A stretch of 64,000 nt of DNA, from the NCBI GenBank assembly GCA_036583965.1, contig JAZBQD010000019.1, positions 3,277,006 to 3,341,005 on the forward strand. The letters run 5' to 3'. Under the pieces are notes generated by a model. It was not told the origin of the DNA, made no database searches, and was given only the letters and a program-made list of their open reading frames with translations. Shown here one piece after another: positions 1-11,545 of the stretch. The position numbers and the translations under genes were made by a program. Within the stretch, counting starts at the first letter, position 1. The number at the start of each line of letters is the position of its first letter. This DNA comes from Prunella strophiata. Lineage: Eukaryota; Chordata; Aves; Passeriformes; Prunellidae.

Positions 1-423
1 AGGAAAAATCTGTTGCTTCTAAACTCAAGACCAACCAGAAAATAATAATAATAATAAAAATAATAATTTTAAAAATTAAAAAGCACAATACAAGCAAAAT
101 AAGCTTTGATCCCATTTTTTCCATAAATATTCTGCAGTGCTGAAGCCACCTTGTCATTCCACTCTTCAGTTTCCACTTGAGCAAAGTTTAACACGTTGCT
201 GCAGAGAATGAGCCTGTAGTAAATATAATGATTCATCATTCCTACTGTAGTGAAAAAAGGGAGGTGGGGAATGTCTGTCAAGTTCTCCTGAAGTCCTTGA
301 ATCAAATGTGTAGGGATTTTTGAATAACCTCGGAGTTACCAAATAAAAACATTAATTTGTGTGTTAAGATGATATTTAATTGAAAAGCAACCAAAGGGAC
401 AGATTCATTTTTAGGCAACTAGC

Positions 424-447
424 AAAAAAAAAAAAAAAAAAAAAAAA
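424..447. repeat. Poly(A) run
   Basis: Twenty-four A residues lie in an AT-rich region. There is no recognisable retrotransposed body upstream. Confidence 0.95.
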
Positions 448-1013
448 GTATAAATACAAAATAAGTTTAAACTAAAGTAATTGGAAATTAATTGAAATTT
501 AATTTTAATTAGGTGCCTGAAATTGGATCGTCTGGATCCCTGGGGTTCCTATCTCTGTCTCTTCCCTTTTTTTTTCCCCTCTGTAAGGCAAATGTCAATT
601 AATATTTTAAAAGTGCTTTAAATAACTTCATGTCTGCAACCTATTGCAAGTCAGTGGGACTCAAGTGCTGAAAGGTTTGGGAACCAGTGGGCAGTTGTAG
701 TTACAGAACAGCTTCACAGGGAGGAAGCACTCAGGCCTTTGTGTGTCTGAGATGTCTGGGTTTTCTTAAAAGCAGAAGGGAAAAGAACCTGATTTTGCCA
801 TTCTGCTTTGAAATATCACCTGGGCTGGTTTTCTCCTGGCTGCAGAGAAGAGGATATGGGTCAGACCTCTTAGAGAAGATTTTGTGTTTTTCTCTGAAGC
901 TCTGGATGTCTGGAGATGCCATGGCTCACTTTTCCTGACATCTCCAGCAGGGATAGTGCCTTCAGGCTGGGCAGTGCTGCAGGACCCATCCTTCACTCTT
1001 GGGGCCTTGGTTT

Positions 1014-1160
1014 CATGGAGTCACAGACTGATTTAGGTTGGAAGGGACCCTAAAGACCATCTCATCCCACCCACTGCCATGGGCAGGGACAATTTCCACT
1101 AGGCCATGTCACTCAAAGCTCCATCCAGCCCAGCTTTGAGCACTCCAGGGATGTTTCCAC
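1014..1160 (-). mobile_element. CR1 LINE 3' fragment
   Basis: GGAGTCACAGACTGATTTAG, then GGTTGGAAGGGACCC and TGCCATGGGCAGGGACA: the reverse complement of an avian CR1 3' end. Confidence 0.85.
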
Positions 1161-4100
1161 CCTGGCAAGGGTCCTTTGGGCACCTGGACAGGCTTTGGCT
1201 CTCCCAGGTGTCCAAGGTGTCTTGCCAGGTGCTGCCTCTCCACGAAGAGCTCCTGGGGCTGGAGGAGATGCCTGAGCATTCTACTGAATCCTTCCTGCTC
1301 CAGGGAATTCAGGTGCCAAAACACCTCTTGAGGCCTTGTTGACTTGCCTGGGAGGATTAGGATTCTGCCCTGGGGGATTTCACCGTGGATCCTGCCCTTG
1401 ACAAGTGAGGACACAGCTCATACCAGGAGCTGGGCTGAGGAATGTCCTCAGTCTAGACAGATGGCTCTGCCTCAGGAAGCAGGAGGTTTTTGGGAGCAGC
1501 CTCAGCAGCTGCCTCAGGGCAGGGCTCAGGTGCACCCAGCCACTGCTGTTTTCACACCCACTCCAGTGGGAGGCTCGTGGCTCCTTCAGGCAGCCCAGCA
1601 GCAAGATGGGCTGAGATGCTTCAAAAACAAGAGGACCCAGGAAAAGGACCTGCACCTTTCCCACCCTCTGTTGCATGCCTGGCCTGAGTCCCTGTTGCAT
1701 CCTTCCTGCTTGGCAATGCTGGCAGCATGTCCTGGCTGCTCACCAAGGCTGTGTCCTGATGCTTTTTGACTCCAAGGTGCCTTTGCTGTGCTCAGCCAGA
1801 GGAGTGGTGCCTAAAAGATGCATCTGTAACGTACGTGAGGAGCTGTCACTTGGTGGCTGGAGCTGCAAACCTTCTTGTTGTGGCAAAAAAAGCAGGAAGG
1901 GGTCAGGAAAGAAGAGAAACAAGTTTTTTTTTGTGTGTGGTGCTCTGTGTGGCAGCTGGTTTGTGTCACAGGTGCCAGCTCAGGCAGGTGTGGCACACAG
2001 AGGGACGGAAACAGCGCATGGAGGAGCTGGTGTGTGATCCCCTCCCATGGATTTTGTGGAGTTCCTCCTCCTGCCATGAGCTCCCAAGCTGATGCCATTT
2101 CCTTCCACCCCCGGGAGCTCCAGAGGAGAAGGGTTTTGCTCAGGAAGTCAGAGCAGCCGTGTTATTTATAGCAGAATTATTTGTTTGGACGTGAATAACC
2201 TCGGCGCTCGTTGGCAGCGAGCTGGAGGTCAGCTTCCCTGTCTGCTGCATTCCTGCACCTTTGCTCCCTGGGGAGACCCTCTTGGATCCCAGGGTGTTCT
2301 CCTGGGCTGGATCCCCTGCTCCCCACACCTCTGCCCATCCTGGGGCACCCCTGCACCCTCCTGGGGGTGTCTCCTCCGTTCTGGCTGTCCCACACCATCC
2401 CTGATGATGCCTGATGGTGCTGCATTAGCTGGCACATACCTCAGAAATCCTCTTTAAAAGCATCTCCCATTTGTGTTTTGAGTATTTTGTACCCCTCAAA
2501 AAGTGGATAAACCCCCATTTTTCAGCACAGGCTTACGACAAAGACCCCAGCACAAGTTTAGCCACATCTTACTCATTTTGCTGGTTTCCCCATTTCAGCT
2601 CTGAAGTGAAATCATCCCTCAGCCTTTCACTAATGGAAACTTGGTTTTGGTGCCAAGATACAGGCAGCAGAACCTGAAGCTATTTTTCCAAAGCGCTGGA
2701 AACATTGTGCAGCTCCAGCCACTGTAGGGGAGGCAGGATGGAAACAGCCACATCAGGTTGGTTACCTCTGATGCAGGTTTTCCAGAGATAAGGTTTGAGT
2801 CCCCTGCATTATTCTGCAACAAAACAGGTTTGGTTGTCTCTCTGCTATAAGGATTTTTGTGTTTTAGCTGAAACATCTTATTTTGGCTGACTGAAGGAGT
2901 CTCAGAAGATGAATGGGTTTCTTCTGCACACTTCCCCACACTCTTTTTCATTGTCAGAGCAATGTAAAGGCTCCTTGGAGTAATGAGGAATCTAACCCTT
3001 CATTTTCCATTTCTTTTTTCCTTTTAAAATCAGGAGAGAGAGCTCATTCCTCCTATTCAACTGAGAGTCCATGTGAAATAAAATCTCCCAGAGTACAGTG
3101 TAGGGTTGGGTAATGTCATGTGTAACACGGACTTAAGCATCCTCTAACAGGCAAATGGAGAACAAAACATTTATTTTTTGTCTTTTTTTTTTAAGAGATG
3201 CATGGTTTGTTTGTGGAGGTTTTGGAAAACCCTCTGGAGCTTCTTTGCATGTGTATGCAATCCTCAGGCATACTTGTCTGACTGTCCTAGCTGCTCAGTT
3301 AAAGGTCAAACTCTTGGAGGTTTCCCAGCGTATATCGTCTACCGCGATTATTTTTTCCATATTAAAAAAATACTAAATTTCTCAGTAATGTTTAATTATT
3401 TTCCAGTTTGTTTAAGCTCTTGTGGAAAGATCTGTGTTTGCACTGGTGAGCCAGAGCAGCGTGTCCCACTGGAGCTGCCTCCAGCACTGGGGAAGGGCTT
3501 TTTTTATTTTTTTTTGAAATTCCTTAAACACAATTTGAATCTCGAGTGCGACGGTCTGACGAGGGGAAACACTGCACCAGAACATTTGCTTGTGGTTTTT
3601 GCTCTGCTCTCCCTCCCTTTCCCTGTGCGTGCCTGCAAGAGAGGGTTTGTGTGGAGGGAGGGAGAGGCACCAGCCAAAATTTTCCAGCAGGGAGCTGCTG
3701 GGGCTTGGCACGCCCAATGCGCCGGCTCCTTGTTGGATATTTTAGAGGGAGGTGGAATAGCTCAAACTGGGGTAATTGGGGTTTCTCAACAGGAACAGCT
3801 CTCTCTGCTTCTTCTTTTTGTGGCTTTTCCTCTGACCCTCTCTCTCCCCATCACCTCCAGCTGATGTGGAGCTTTCCTTGATCCCAAGTGGTTTTGTGTT
3901 TGGGAGAGATGGTGAGGAAAAGAGTTGTCACGGTGGGATGGGAAGGAGGTTCCTGTAGGGAGGGAGAACACCAGCTCTGGGTGACTGTTGGAACCCTGGT
4001 TACTGAGAATTTTAGACTTTCTGTGCTGACAGGATTGTGCTGATTCTGTGCTGATTTTTAAACAGGTGACCACCCCAAGGTGGATGGTACCACATGCAGT

Positions 4101-4410
4101 TTGGCTTGGGCAAGATTAAAGGAAGGGCTGCTTATCTCATTGCCGAAAGATTAATTAGAGCAAGGAGCAGAAGTCGAAGGAATGAACTTTCTCGGACTGA
4201 CTCATCCACTTTGCTCCTCTCTGGCAGGGCAGAGTGGGTGGGGATGTCCCCAGAGGTGCTCCCAAAGCGTGATGGTGTCCTTGGACATGGAGCAGTGGCT
4301 TCACCCCAGCTGTTTGGGTTTCCAGAGCTACGGGATCTGTAGTCAAGCTCATGGCCCTTTGGCTCCAGCAGACTTTGAGGGGCACAGCATTTATGCTGGG
4401 CCATGTTTGT

Positions 4411-4465
4411 GGTTGGAATTGATGATCTCAAAGGTCTTTTCCAACCTGAATAATTCTATGACTCC
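4411..4465 (+). mobile_element. CR1 LINE 3' tip
   Basis: Only the last about 55 bp remain: TTGATGATCTCAAAGGTC, TTTTCCAACCTGAA and TAATTCTATGACT. Confidence 0.8.
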
Positions 4466-5039
4466 ACAGTGCAGCCCTGGGAGAATCCAGGAAAGTTCTG
4501 TTCTGCTCTGGGGCATTGGTTTGGTGTCCAAAGGGAGGCAGAATTTGCTGTCATGACCCTTTGGGTAGTGCAGGGTCACAGATCTCCCCTTGGCAGTTCC
4601 ACGCCTGCTGCCTGTTCAGATTGGGCCATCTGTACCTAATTAGGGCAGGGTATTCTTCCAAGAAGCTCGTTCTTGAATGAATGCTGTTGAAAAGTGTGTT
4701 CCTTATAGAAGTCCTCATTGTAGTTTCCTCCCAGGCCACTCCTGTTAAGAGCCTCCAGTGAGAGATACCCCATCACCCATCCATTTATTTAATCCTTATT
4801 TCCATTCTGGGCTACCCCAGCTCTCCAAACCCCCCTCCTTAAATCCCAACAGAACGGAATCCTGAGCTCTGCCCCCAGCCTGGTTTCCGTGGCCGTGCTG
4901 TGTCGGTGATGTCCCCACGGAGGAATGCCGGCAGCCGCTGCCGGCCGGGATCTTCTCCCGGCCCACGGAAACTCCGCATTCTTGGGCCAGCTTGCGGCAC
5001 GCCAGCGCATTCCTGCTCCATGAGGTGGAAGCAATGCTG

Positions 5040-5240
5040 GGAGTGTGAGCTGTGATTTCTGCGGCTGGGGTGGGGAAGCGCCGCTTTAAAAAGCCTCCTT
5101 AATTATCTTCTTTCTCGGCAACGCAGCAGCGCCGTTTTTAGCCCATTACGAACGCCGCGATTTCTGCTCTTAAATCAGCCCGTTTGCTGATTGACCCAGT
5201 TCTGCTTCTTCTACTTCTTTTGCCATTACAAAATGTTCTA
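5040..5240. promoter_or_regulatory. Candidate conserved non-coding element, CpG-retaining
   Basis: Unlike most of the intron, this stretch keeps many CpGs (GAAGCGCCGCTTTAAAAAGC, AACGCAGCAGCGCCG, ACGAACGCCGCG) next to homeodomain-like TTAATTA and ATTACA words. Together with the GC-rich 4855-5000 block it looks like a possible intronic enhancer or minor CpG island. The function is inferred from composition only. Confidence 0.25.
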
Positions 5241-5681
5241 TTTTCAGGCACTTGAAGAAGAAGGAGGGGGGACCAGGAGCCCAGCCCTGTTTCATCCCCT
5301 GTCTCCTCGCTCGCCTGTGGATGGCGGCGTTCGGTTCTTCACCTGGAAGCTCAGACACAGAGCAAGTCCTGGCTGTAGCTGCTGCTTTGGGCTTCTCCCT
5401 AATTCCCTGAGCTGGCAGGACTTGCCCTGAACCATTCTGGTGCTGTGCTGCATCCATCCCTTGCTATCACCCAGGGTCACAGCTCCCTCACCCACTGGGC
5501 AGAACAAAACAGGGAGCCCAGGATGGGGAGGAGATGTGGAGGTGCCCGTGGAGGCCATGAGGGGCTGTGCAAAACCATCCATCAAAGGAGAGGAGATAAA
5601 TTGAATTTGCCACGTGGGTGTGGAGGTGGGAGCGAGGTTTTCACCTCTCTTTGTGAATTTCTCTGCTAGCATCTTTTTTTG

Positions 5682-5852
5682 GCAAGCGTTTGAATGGGCT
5701 GCCCATGGCAGTGGTGGAGTCCCCATCCCTGGAGGGATGTAAAAGCAGTGTGGATGTGGCACTTGGGGACATGGGTTAGTGGTGGGTTTGGCAATTCTGG
5801 GGGAATGGTTGCCCTCAGTCTTAGAGGGCTTTTCCAACCTAAATGATTCTGT
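5682..5852 (+). mobile_element. CR1 LINE 3' fragment
   Basis: Contains GTGGTGGAGTCCCCATCCCT, GGATGTGGCACTTGGGGAC and the terminal TTTTCCAACCTAAATGATTC. Confidence 0.9.
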
Positions 5853-7141
5853 TAATCGTCATGCCCTCAGCAGGGAAGGATGGGAGTGCTCTTCCTTCCA
5901 CATCTTGTAATAAATCCTGCAGCAAACCCAGGCTTAGGAAAGCTGTGGCTGCAGGTTAGGAGAGGACCAGCTGCTGGAGACAGTACTCTGGAGAGTGACA
6001 GACCTGCTGGGTTTGTGACCAATGTGATGGGTGCTGTTTATCATAATTCCTCCCCTTACCCTTAGACCTGTGAGTCCGAGCCCTGCTGTGCACAGCAGCT
6101 ACTCCCCCTCATTTAAATGCTGATGAATTTGAAGGGAAAGTTGCTTGGTCTGGTTTGCATATTAAGCAGGAGTTCCTTGGAGGAAGATGTAAGATGTGGC
6201 CTTTACCAAAGATGTGGGAGGTCCAGGTCTCTTTGGACAGGGATAACACAGTGAATAAAAGATGTGCTGCCTGGGGGATAAATCTGTGTTAGTCCCTGTC
6301 AGCAGGCAGTGCTCTGGGAGAAGTGCTTGTGGCAGCCTGTGTTCAGGGGAATGATTAAGGAAACTCAGTCATTGAGTTTATCTAGGAGGACACAAGGAAT
6401 TGATCCACCCATATATAAATACCCACGTGGGCGCTCTCAGCGGAGGGTGGTAGCTGAGTTTGGAAACTCAGAGGGCTGGAAATGGATGCTGGAGGTGTTC
6501 AGGCTGGAGGTGGGGTTTGGGTTTTTAGCTTGTGGTGTGATTAACCCTTGCAGCAGCTTATGAGGGATTTTGGTGGACTCTGCATGGGGTTTAATTTGAA
6601 TGTCAGTTTCCCACAGGGTCCCTGCTGGAGATGCTGCAGGCCAGGGTGCAGGGCTACCCAAATGTAAAATACTCCTTCCTCCTCTAATTCAATCAATTGG
6701 AGTAGATGACCACAGTCCAGCCCCTCCTGAGCCTGGCATTGATGAATCTGTGAATATGAGTCCCATAGTGGGGGTTTTTGGTGGGTTTGTTTTTCATATC
6801 TCTGTCTCTCCCCAGACCTGCTCTGTTTCTTCCCCGGGCTCCAGCCTTGTCTCAGAATGCACATTCTGAAAATACCAATCCCTTTCCAGGGGGAAGACAG
6901 GATGTTCCAACCTCCTGGCAGGCCCTTAGGTTACCTGGCAGTGCCTGTGATCTCTCTTCATTCTTCCCTATGAAGTTCCCTTTTTGCAGAGCCTGGAGGG
7001 ACCTTTCTTGGCGCTCTGAACTCAGCTGTGTGTGTTCCAGACAGGCTGCACTCTTTTCCCTAGCAGATCAATAACTGGGACTTCCAGCAGGGGTTTTGAT
7101 CCCTTCAGCCAGGGAAGACACTCAGAGTAAAAGGTGTCACA

Positions 7142-7265
7142 GGAATCATAAAACCACTGAATTATTTAGGTTGGAAAAACCCTCCAAGACCATGAAGTCC
7201 AACCGTTCCCTCAGCACTGCCAAGGCCACCACTAAATCTTGTCCCCAAGTGCCACAGCCACATGG
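7142..7265 (-). mobile_element. CR1 LINE 3' fragment
   Basis: TTATTTAGGTTGGAAAAACC, CTCCAAGACCATGAAGTCC and CAGCACTGCCAAGGCCACC mark the subfamily also seen at 31333. Confidence 0.88.
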
Positions 7266-7871
7266 CAGTGATGCCCAAGGAGCCTGTCCCAGTGCTGCTC
7301 CTGGCAGCAGCAGGCTCACCTGGTGCTGCTGGCACCACAATCATTCCACAGGGATTGCCATTCCATAGGGATTGCCCCGTGTGGGTGATGGCTGGAGCCA
7401 AGCACGTAGACTCCTCTCACAGGGTTAATCTTTCAGAGCTGCAGCCTTTGGGAGGTGTGAAAGGATAAAACAAAGAAAATCCTGTCAGGATGGCTCCATC
7501 CATCCCCCCTTCCTGGGCTATTCCTGGCCTTGTGATACCAGGGTGTATTTTTGGAGCTGTGGTCATGTGTTTGCTGTATCTGATGTGCTGCTGATGCCTC
7601 CTGCCTGCCTGGGCACAGGGGTGTGGGCTTCACTGACAGGTTCCTGTCCCTGGTCTGCATGGCTGGTTTAAAGAAAATTAATAAAACCTTAAAGCCTCTT
7701 AGCAACCTGTTGGGTTTTTAATTGGCCTGTGAAGACAGAAAAATCCCATTTGTAATAATTATGCATCCTGCAGTAATGTCGTGTAACCATACAGTGCAAT
7801 ACCTACACTCTTTATCTTCAGAACAATCTCTTCTTCCAAAACCAGTCTATTTATTCAAATACATACCTGTA

Positions 7872-7950
7872 GATTCATAGTTTAAGTTGGAAACTACCTT
7901 TAAGATCATCAAGTCCAACTGCTGCCTTAGGCAACCAACTCACTGTAAAA
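7872..7950 (-). mobile_element. CR1 LINE 3' fragment, diverged
   Basis: GATTCATAGTTTAAGTTGGA and TTTAAGATCATCAAGTCCAA; older and shorter than most copies here. Confidence 0.75.
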
Positions 7951-8122
7951 CACTCACCTTCAGGTCACAAGCTGTCAACTATTTCCTGTGCATATGTGGA
8001 TTTAGGAAACTGGAAAACAGGTCCTTCAGCTATTGAGAGGAATCTAAACTGTGCAGCTTTCCCAGTTCAGAAAGAATCTCGGTGCCCAAATTTGAATAGG
8101 CCAATTATCCAAAAGGGTAACA

Positions 8123-8127
<5 letters not shown>

Positions 8128-8177
<50 letters not shown>

Positions 8178-8182
8178 ATATG
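8128..8182. repeat. (TA)n microsatellite with TATG ending
   Basis: About twenty uninterrupted TA dinucleotides are followed by TATGTATGTATATATG. It is probably length-polymorphic. Confidence 0.97.
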
Positions 8183-9180
8183 TAAGCCCTGATTCCTCTC
8201 TTATTGAATACACTTAATCTCTGGGATGGACACCCTTTTTTTTCCATGTAGATTCTTACCTGCAGCTGCTCTCTTGCCTGTGTACACATGCAGATCTTCA
8301 GGGCCACGGCAGTGAGATACAGTGAGCATGTCAATAAAATGGCTATAAACCAGAATAACTCTGCTCAGAGTGATGGAAAATCATTCACAAATCACTGGGG
8401 GGGTCACACATTGCTGCCCTAGACAGGCTTCCTACGTGCCAGACAGACAGACAGGAGTAGGACATTTGCTCAGGAATAGGAAATGGAAAGGCAGCACCCC
8501 AGCCTTTGAGTTCTGACTCCTCTAAATCACATTCACATTGACTTGTTTAAAATACAATGCAGGCAAAATCTGTTTCTCAAGAGTGACTTATGCTGGAGTT
8601 AAAAAACAGAAAGCAAATTTTGTCTGCCAGCCAAGGAAAACTTGGATTGGCTATTAAACCCAGGATTTTGTTGGCTAGCATTGTATCTGATTACATGAAA
8701 GTGTGGGAGCTAATGCTTTCTAAAGCTATTTTTCCAGCCTTTCAGGTGCTCAGTCCTGTTCCCTCCCTGCCAGCCCTGCACCTTCCAATGAAACCCTTGT
8801 GCCTTGAGAAGCTCAGGAAAAGCAATTTTTGTCCTACTTGTTTGTTTTTAAGTAAATATTGCTGTCAGTGTTGTTCCAGACAAAGGCTCTTAAAAACAAT
8901 TTCACTGAACTGCAGAGGAGGGGGAGAAACCTGTTGACTGTAAACTTGCAAGTGGCTTCATCTGCCAGAGAAAGATGTCCCAGCAGGTGTGAATTATCCT
9001 GGTTTTGTTGGACAATAGGGAGCTGGAGACACAGTCCAGCTTGGCCAAGGAGGATTTCTGCACCTCTGTGTGGAGTGGAACTTGACTTTACCTGTGCAGA
9101 AGATCCATGGGAAGGTGTTCAGGGATTGTTTACCTTAGAGAAAATAAGGTTTCAGGGAGATCTTAGGAACCACTTTTAGT

Positions 9181-9507
9181 GCCTAAAGGGGCTCCAGGAG
9201 AGCTGGAGAGGGACTTGGGACAAGGAATGGAGTGACAGGATGAGAGGGAATGGCTTCCCACTTCCAGAGGGCAGGGATGGATGGGAGATTTGGGAATAAA
9301 TTCTTCCCTGTGAGGGTGGGCAGGCCCTGGCACAGGGTGCCCAGAGAAGCTGTGGCTGCCCCTGGATCCCTGGAAGTGCCCAAGGCCAGGCTGGACAGGG
9401 CTTGGAGCAGCCTGGGACAGTGGAAGGTGTCCCTGCCATGGCAGGGGGTTGGAATGAAATGATCTTTAAGATCCCTTCCAATCCAAACCCTTCTGTGATT
9501 CTGTGAT
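9181..9507 (+). mobile_element. CR1 LINE 3' fragment, well preserved
   Basis: Runs from GGCTCCAGGAGAGCTGGAGA through GTGCCCAGAGAAGCTGTGGC to CTTCTGTGATTCTGTGA, with an intact 3' end. It is among the longer copies in the window. Confidence 0.93.
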
Positions 9508-10612
9508 ACAGCCCTCCCTCACTTTGTAGGGGCAGCATCAGTTGATGTGTGCAGGACCCTGAAGAAGAACAAGTGATGGAGATGTCCCTTGAACTGGTTA
9601 GCTTTGAATTTTCTGAATGAGTGTTTTTATCTTTATATTGTTATAAAGGTACTGAAAATATCTCCTACATAGACCCCTGGAAAGAGCATTGAGGTGACAT
9701 CTCTGTCTTTCTGCACTGGTGGTTGGGCCTGTTTGGACACATTTGTCTTCTCTGCTCTTAAACTTGTCCTCTGGAAAAGATTGTCCTGCCTCCTTGGTCC
9801 AGAGCTTGGGTGCCATTCCTGCAAACAAATTTCCCTTGATGTATAAAATTAATGCTCCTTCCACCACTTTGCCCTGAGCCCTCATTTTCTGGAAGCCAAC
9901 CTGCCATTTCAAGAGCTGGGAAAGTCCTTGGGAGCCTGGGTTTGTGCAGGACACCTGGGGCTGTGGGTGGGGGAGTGAGGGAGCTGCACTTCCCTGCCTG
10001 AACTGGAAATAATTCTCTGGGAGCTCTGAATTTCACTCCCATAGTGAAGCAGTTGCCTTGCTCTCCTGTGTGACAGCACACCTGGCATCAGGGAGGTCTG
10101 GGCTGAAGCACAGGTTTAGTTTTGCTGCAGGGAGGATGATGAAGATCCCTGACACACTCTGCTGGAGGTCACCAGTGTTCTGAGATGGTGATAGCTGGGA
10201 GGATTAGCAAAGTTTGGGATTGATGCTATGAAGATGCTGTTTATTTTGGGAATTTCAGCAACAAGCTGAAATGTTTGATTATCTAGTTTATCCCTTGGGC
10301 TAGGATTTGTTGATGGAATACAGGTTTCATCAAGGAGATGCTACAGGCAAAACCTGAGATCAAAAGCAAGTTCCTGAATGCTGTTTGCTAAGGATCTGTG
10401 TTTTCAGACAGTGACAGAGATATTTGCTGCCTTCTTCCCTGCCTGTCCTCTGCCAGCACTGAGGGTTTCCTGGAGTTCTGAGTGTGCAGGTGATGAGATT
10501 CTCTGAGGTGGAGTGGGGTTGGTGCTGGGTTTCTCTTGGTGTGGTGTGTGTGGCCAGTGTTGAACCAGAGTCTGGTTTTGGGCAATGCAAGGCAGCATTG
10601 GCCAGCTCAGAT

Positions 10613-10845
10613 CTCCAGAGCTCTGTGATCAGGATGGGTCTGTGTGTTCTCCAGAGCTCTGTGATCAGGATGGGGTCTGTGTGTTCTGCCCAGCTCCAGA
10701 GCTCTGTGATCAGGGTGGGGTCTGTGTGTTCTCCAGAGCTCTCTGATCAGGATGGGGTCTGTGTATTCTCCAGAGCTCTGTGATCAGGATGGGGTCTGTG
10801 TATTCTCCAGAGCTCTGTGATCAGGGTGGGGTCTGTGTGTTCTGC
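10613..10845. repeat. 37-bp minisatellite, six copies
   Basis: The unit CTCCAGAGCTCTGTGATCAG followed by GATGGGGTCTGTGTGTT repeats six times, with one copy carrying an 8-bp CTGCCCAG insertion. Copies differ by A/G at the GGATGG position and by TGTATT versus TGTGTT. It lies in the long upstream SAMD4A intron. Confidence 0.93.
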
Positions 10846-11374
10846 ACCAAGAGGGGAGCACTGACCTGGTGGGCTTGGCTTGGACATTCCTAAAATAGTG
10901 GTCAATCAGATGGGTCCTGCCTCCCCACATCAGCTCAAAGGGCACAGCACCATCAAAAAAATAAATGGTTTTTAGGGTGTACAGGATTGAGGCTGTGATT
11001 CAAATGTGCAGTAAGGTTGACTTTCCTGTTGTTGGCTGTTGGGTGAGGTCTGGGTGCCTGTCAGTGTTGAAGTTTCATGCGAGTTGTTGCCCACAGCTTT
11101 GATCCCTGTAGCCAGCTGCAATCACCTCCCCAGAGCTTGGGTTTTTTTGCTTTCCCTTTAAGGCCTCACCCCATGTGCTGTGAAGGTGCCTGGGGCATGA
11201 CAGTAGCCACAAAGCTTGTGAAACAGGCCAAGAAGAAATGACAAACATGTCCTTACTCAGCATCACACGTGGGCTGATCAGATGCTGCTGCTCGTGTCAG
11301 CAGCCTCAGCTCCTCATAGAACTTTGGGGAAATTTGCCTGGCAGGATACCCAGAGAGTCCCCAGCATCATTCTG

Positions 11375-11545
11375 GAGCAAAGGTCAGGCATTGGAATAGA
11401 CATTGGTGGAGTCCCCATCCCTGGAGGGATTTGGAAGATGTGTGGATGTGGCACTTGAGGACAGGGTTTAATGGTGGCCTTGGCAGTGCTGGGTTAATGG
11501 CTGGACTGAATCTTAAGGATCTTTTCAAACCTAAATGATCCTTTA
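11375..11545 (+). mobile_element. CR1 LINE 3' fragment
   Basis: GGTGGAGTCCCCATCCCTGG, GTGGATGTGGCACTTGAGG and the terminal CAAACCTAAATGATCCT. Confidence 0.88.

Larger units (their letters stand above)
1..7141. other. Intron (upstream SAMD4A intron), left part
   Basis: AT-rich at the left edge (1-650) and otherwise mixed. It holds the CR1 pieces at 1014, 4411 and 5682, and the CpG-rich block near 4855-5240. 3280-3580 keeps several CpGs (ATATCGTCTACCGCGATTA, CGAGTGCGACGGTCTGACG) and could also be conserved. I see no exon, RNA gene or promoter that I can support. Confidence 0.7.

Noticed and set aside
3178..3864. 228-codon + frame
   Set aside because: No recognised domain, simple T-rich segments inside, and no supporting splice sites.
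5292..5837. 181-codon minus-strand frame
   Set aside because: A large part is antisense translation of a CR1 3' fragment.
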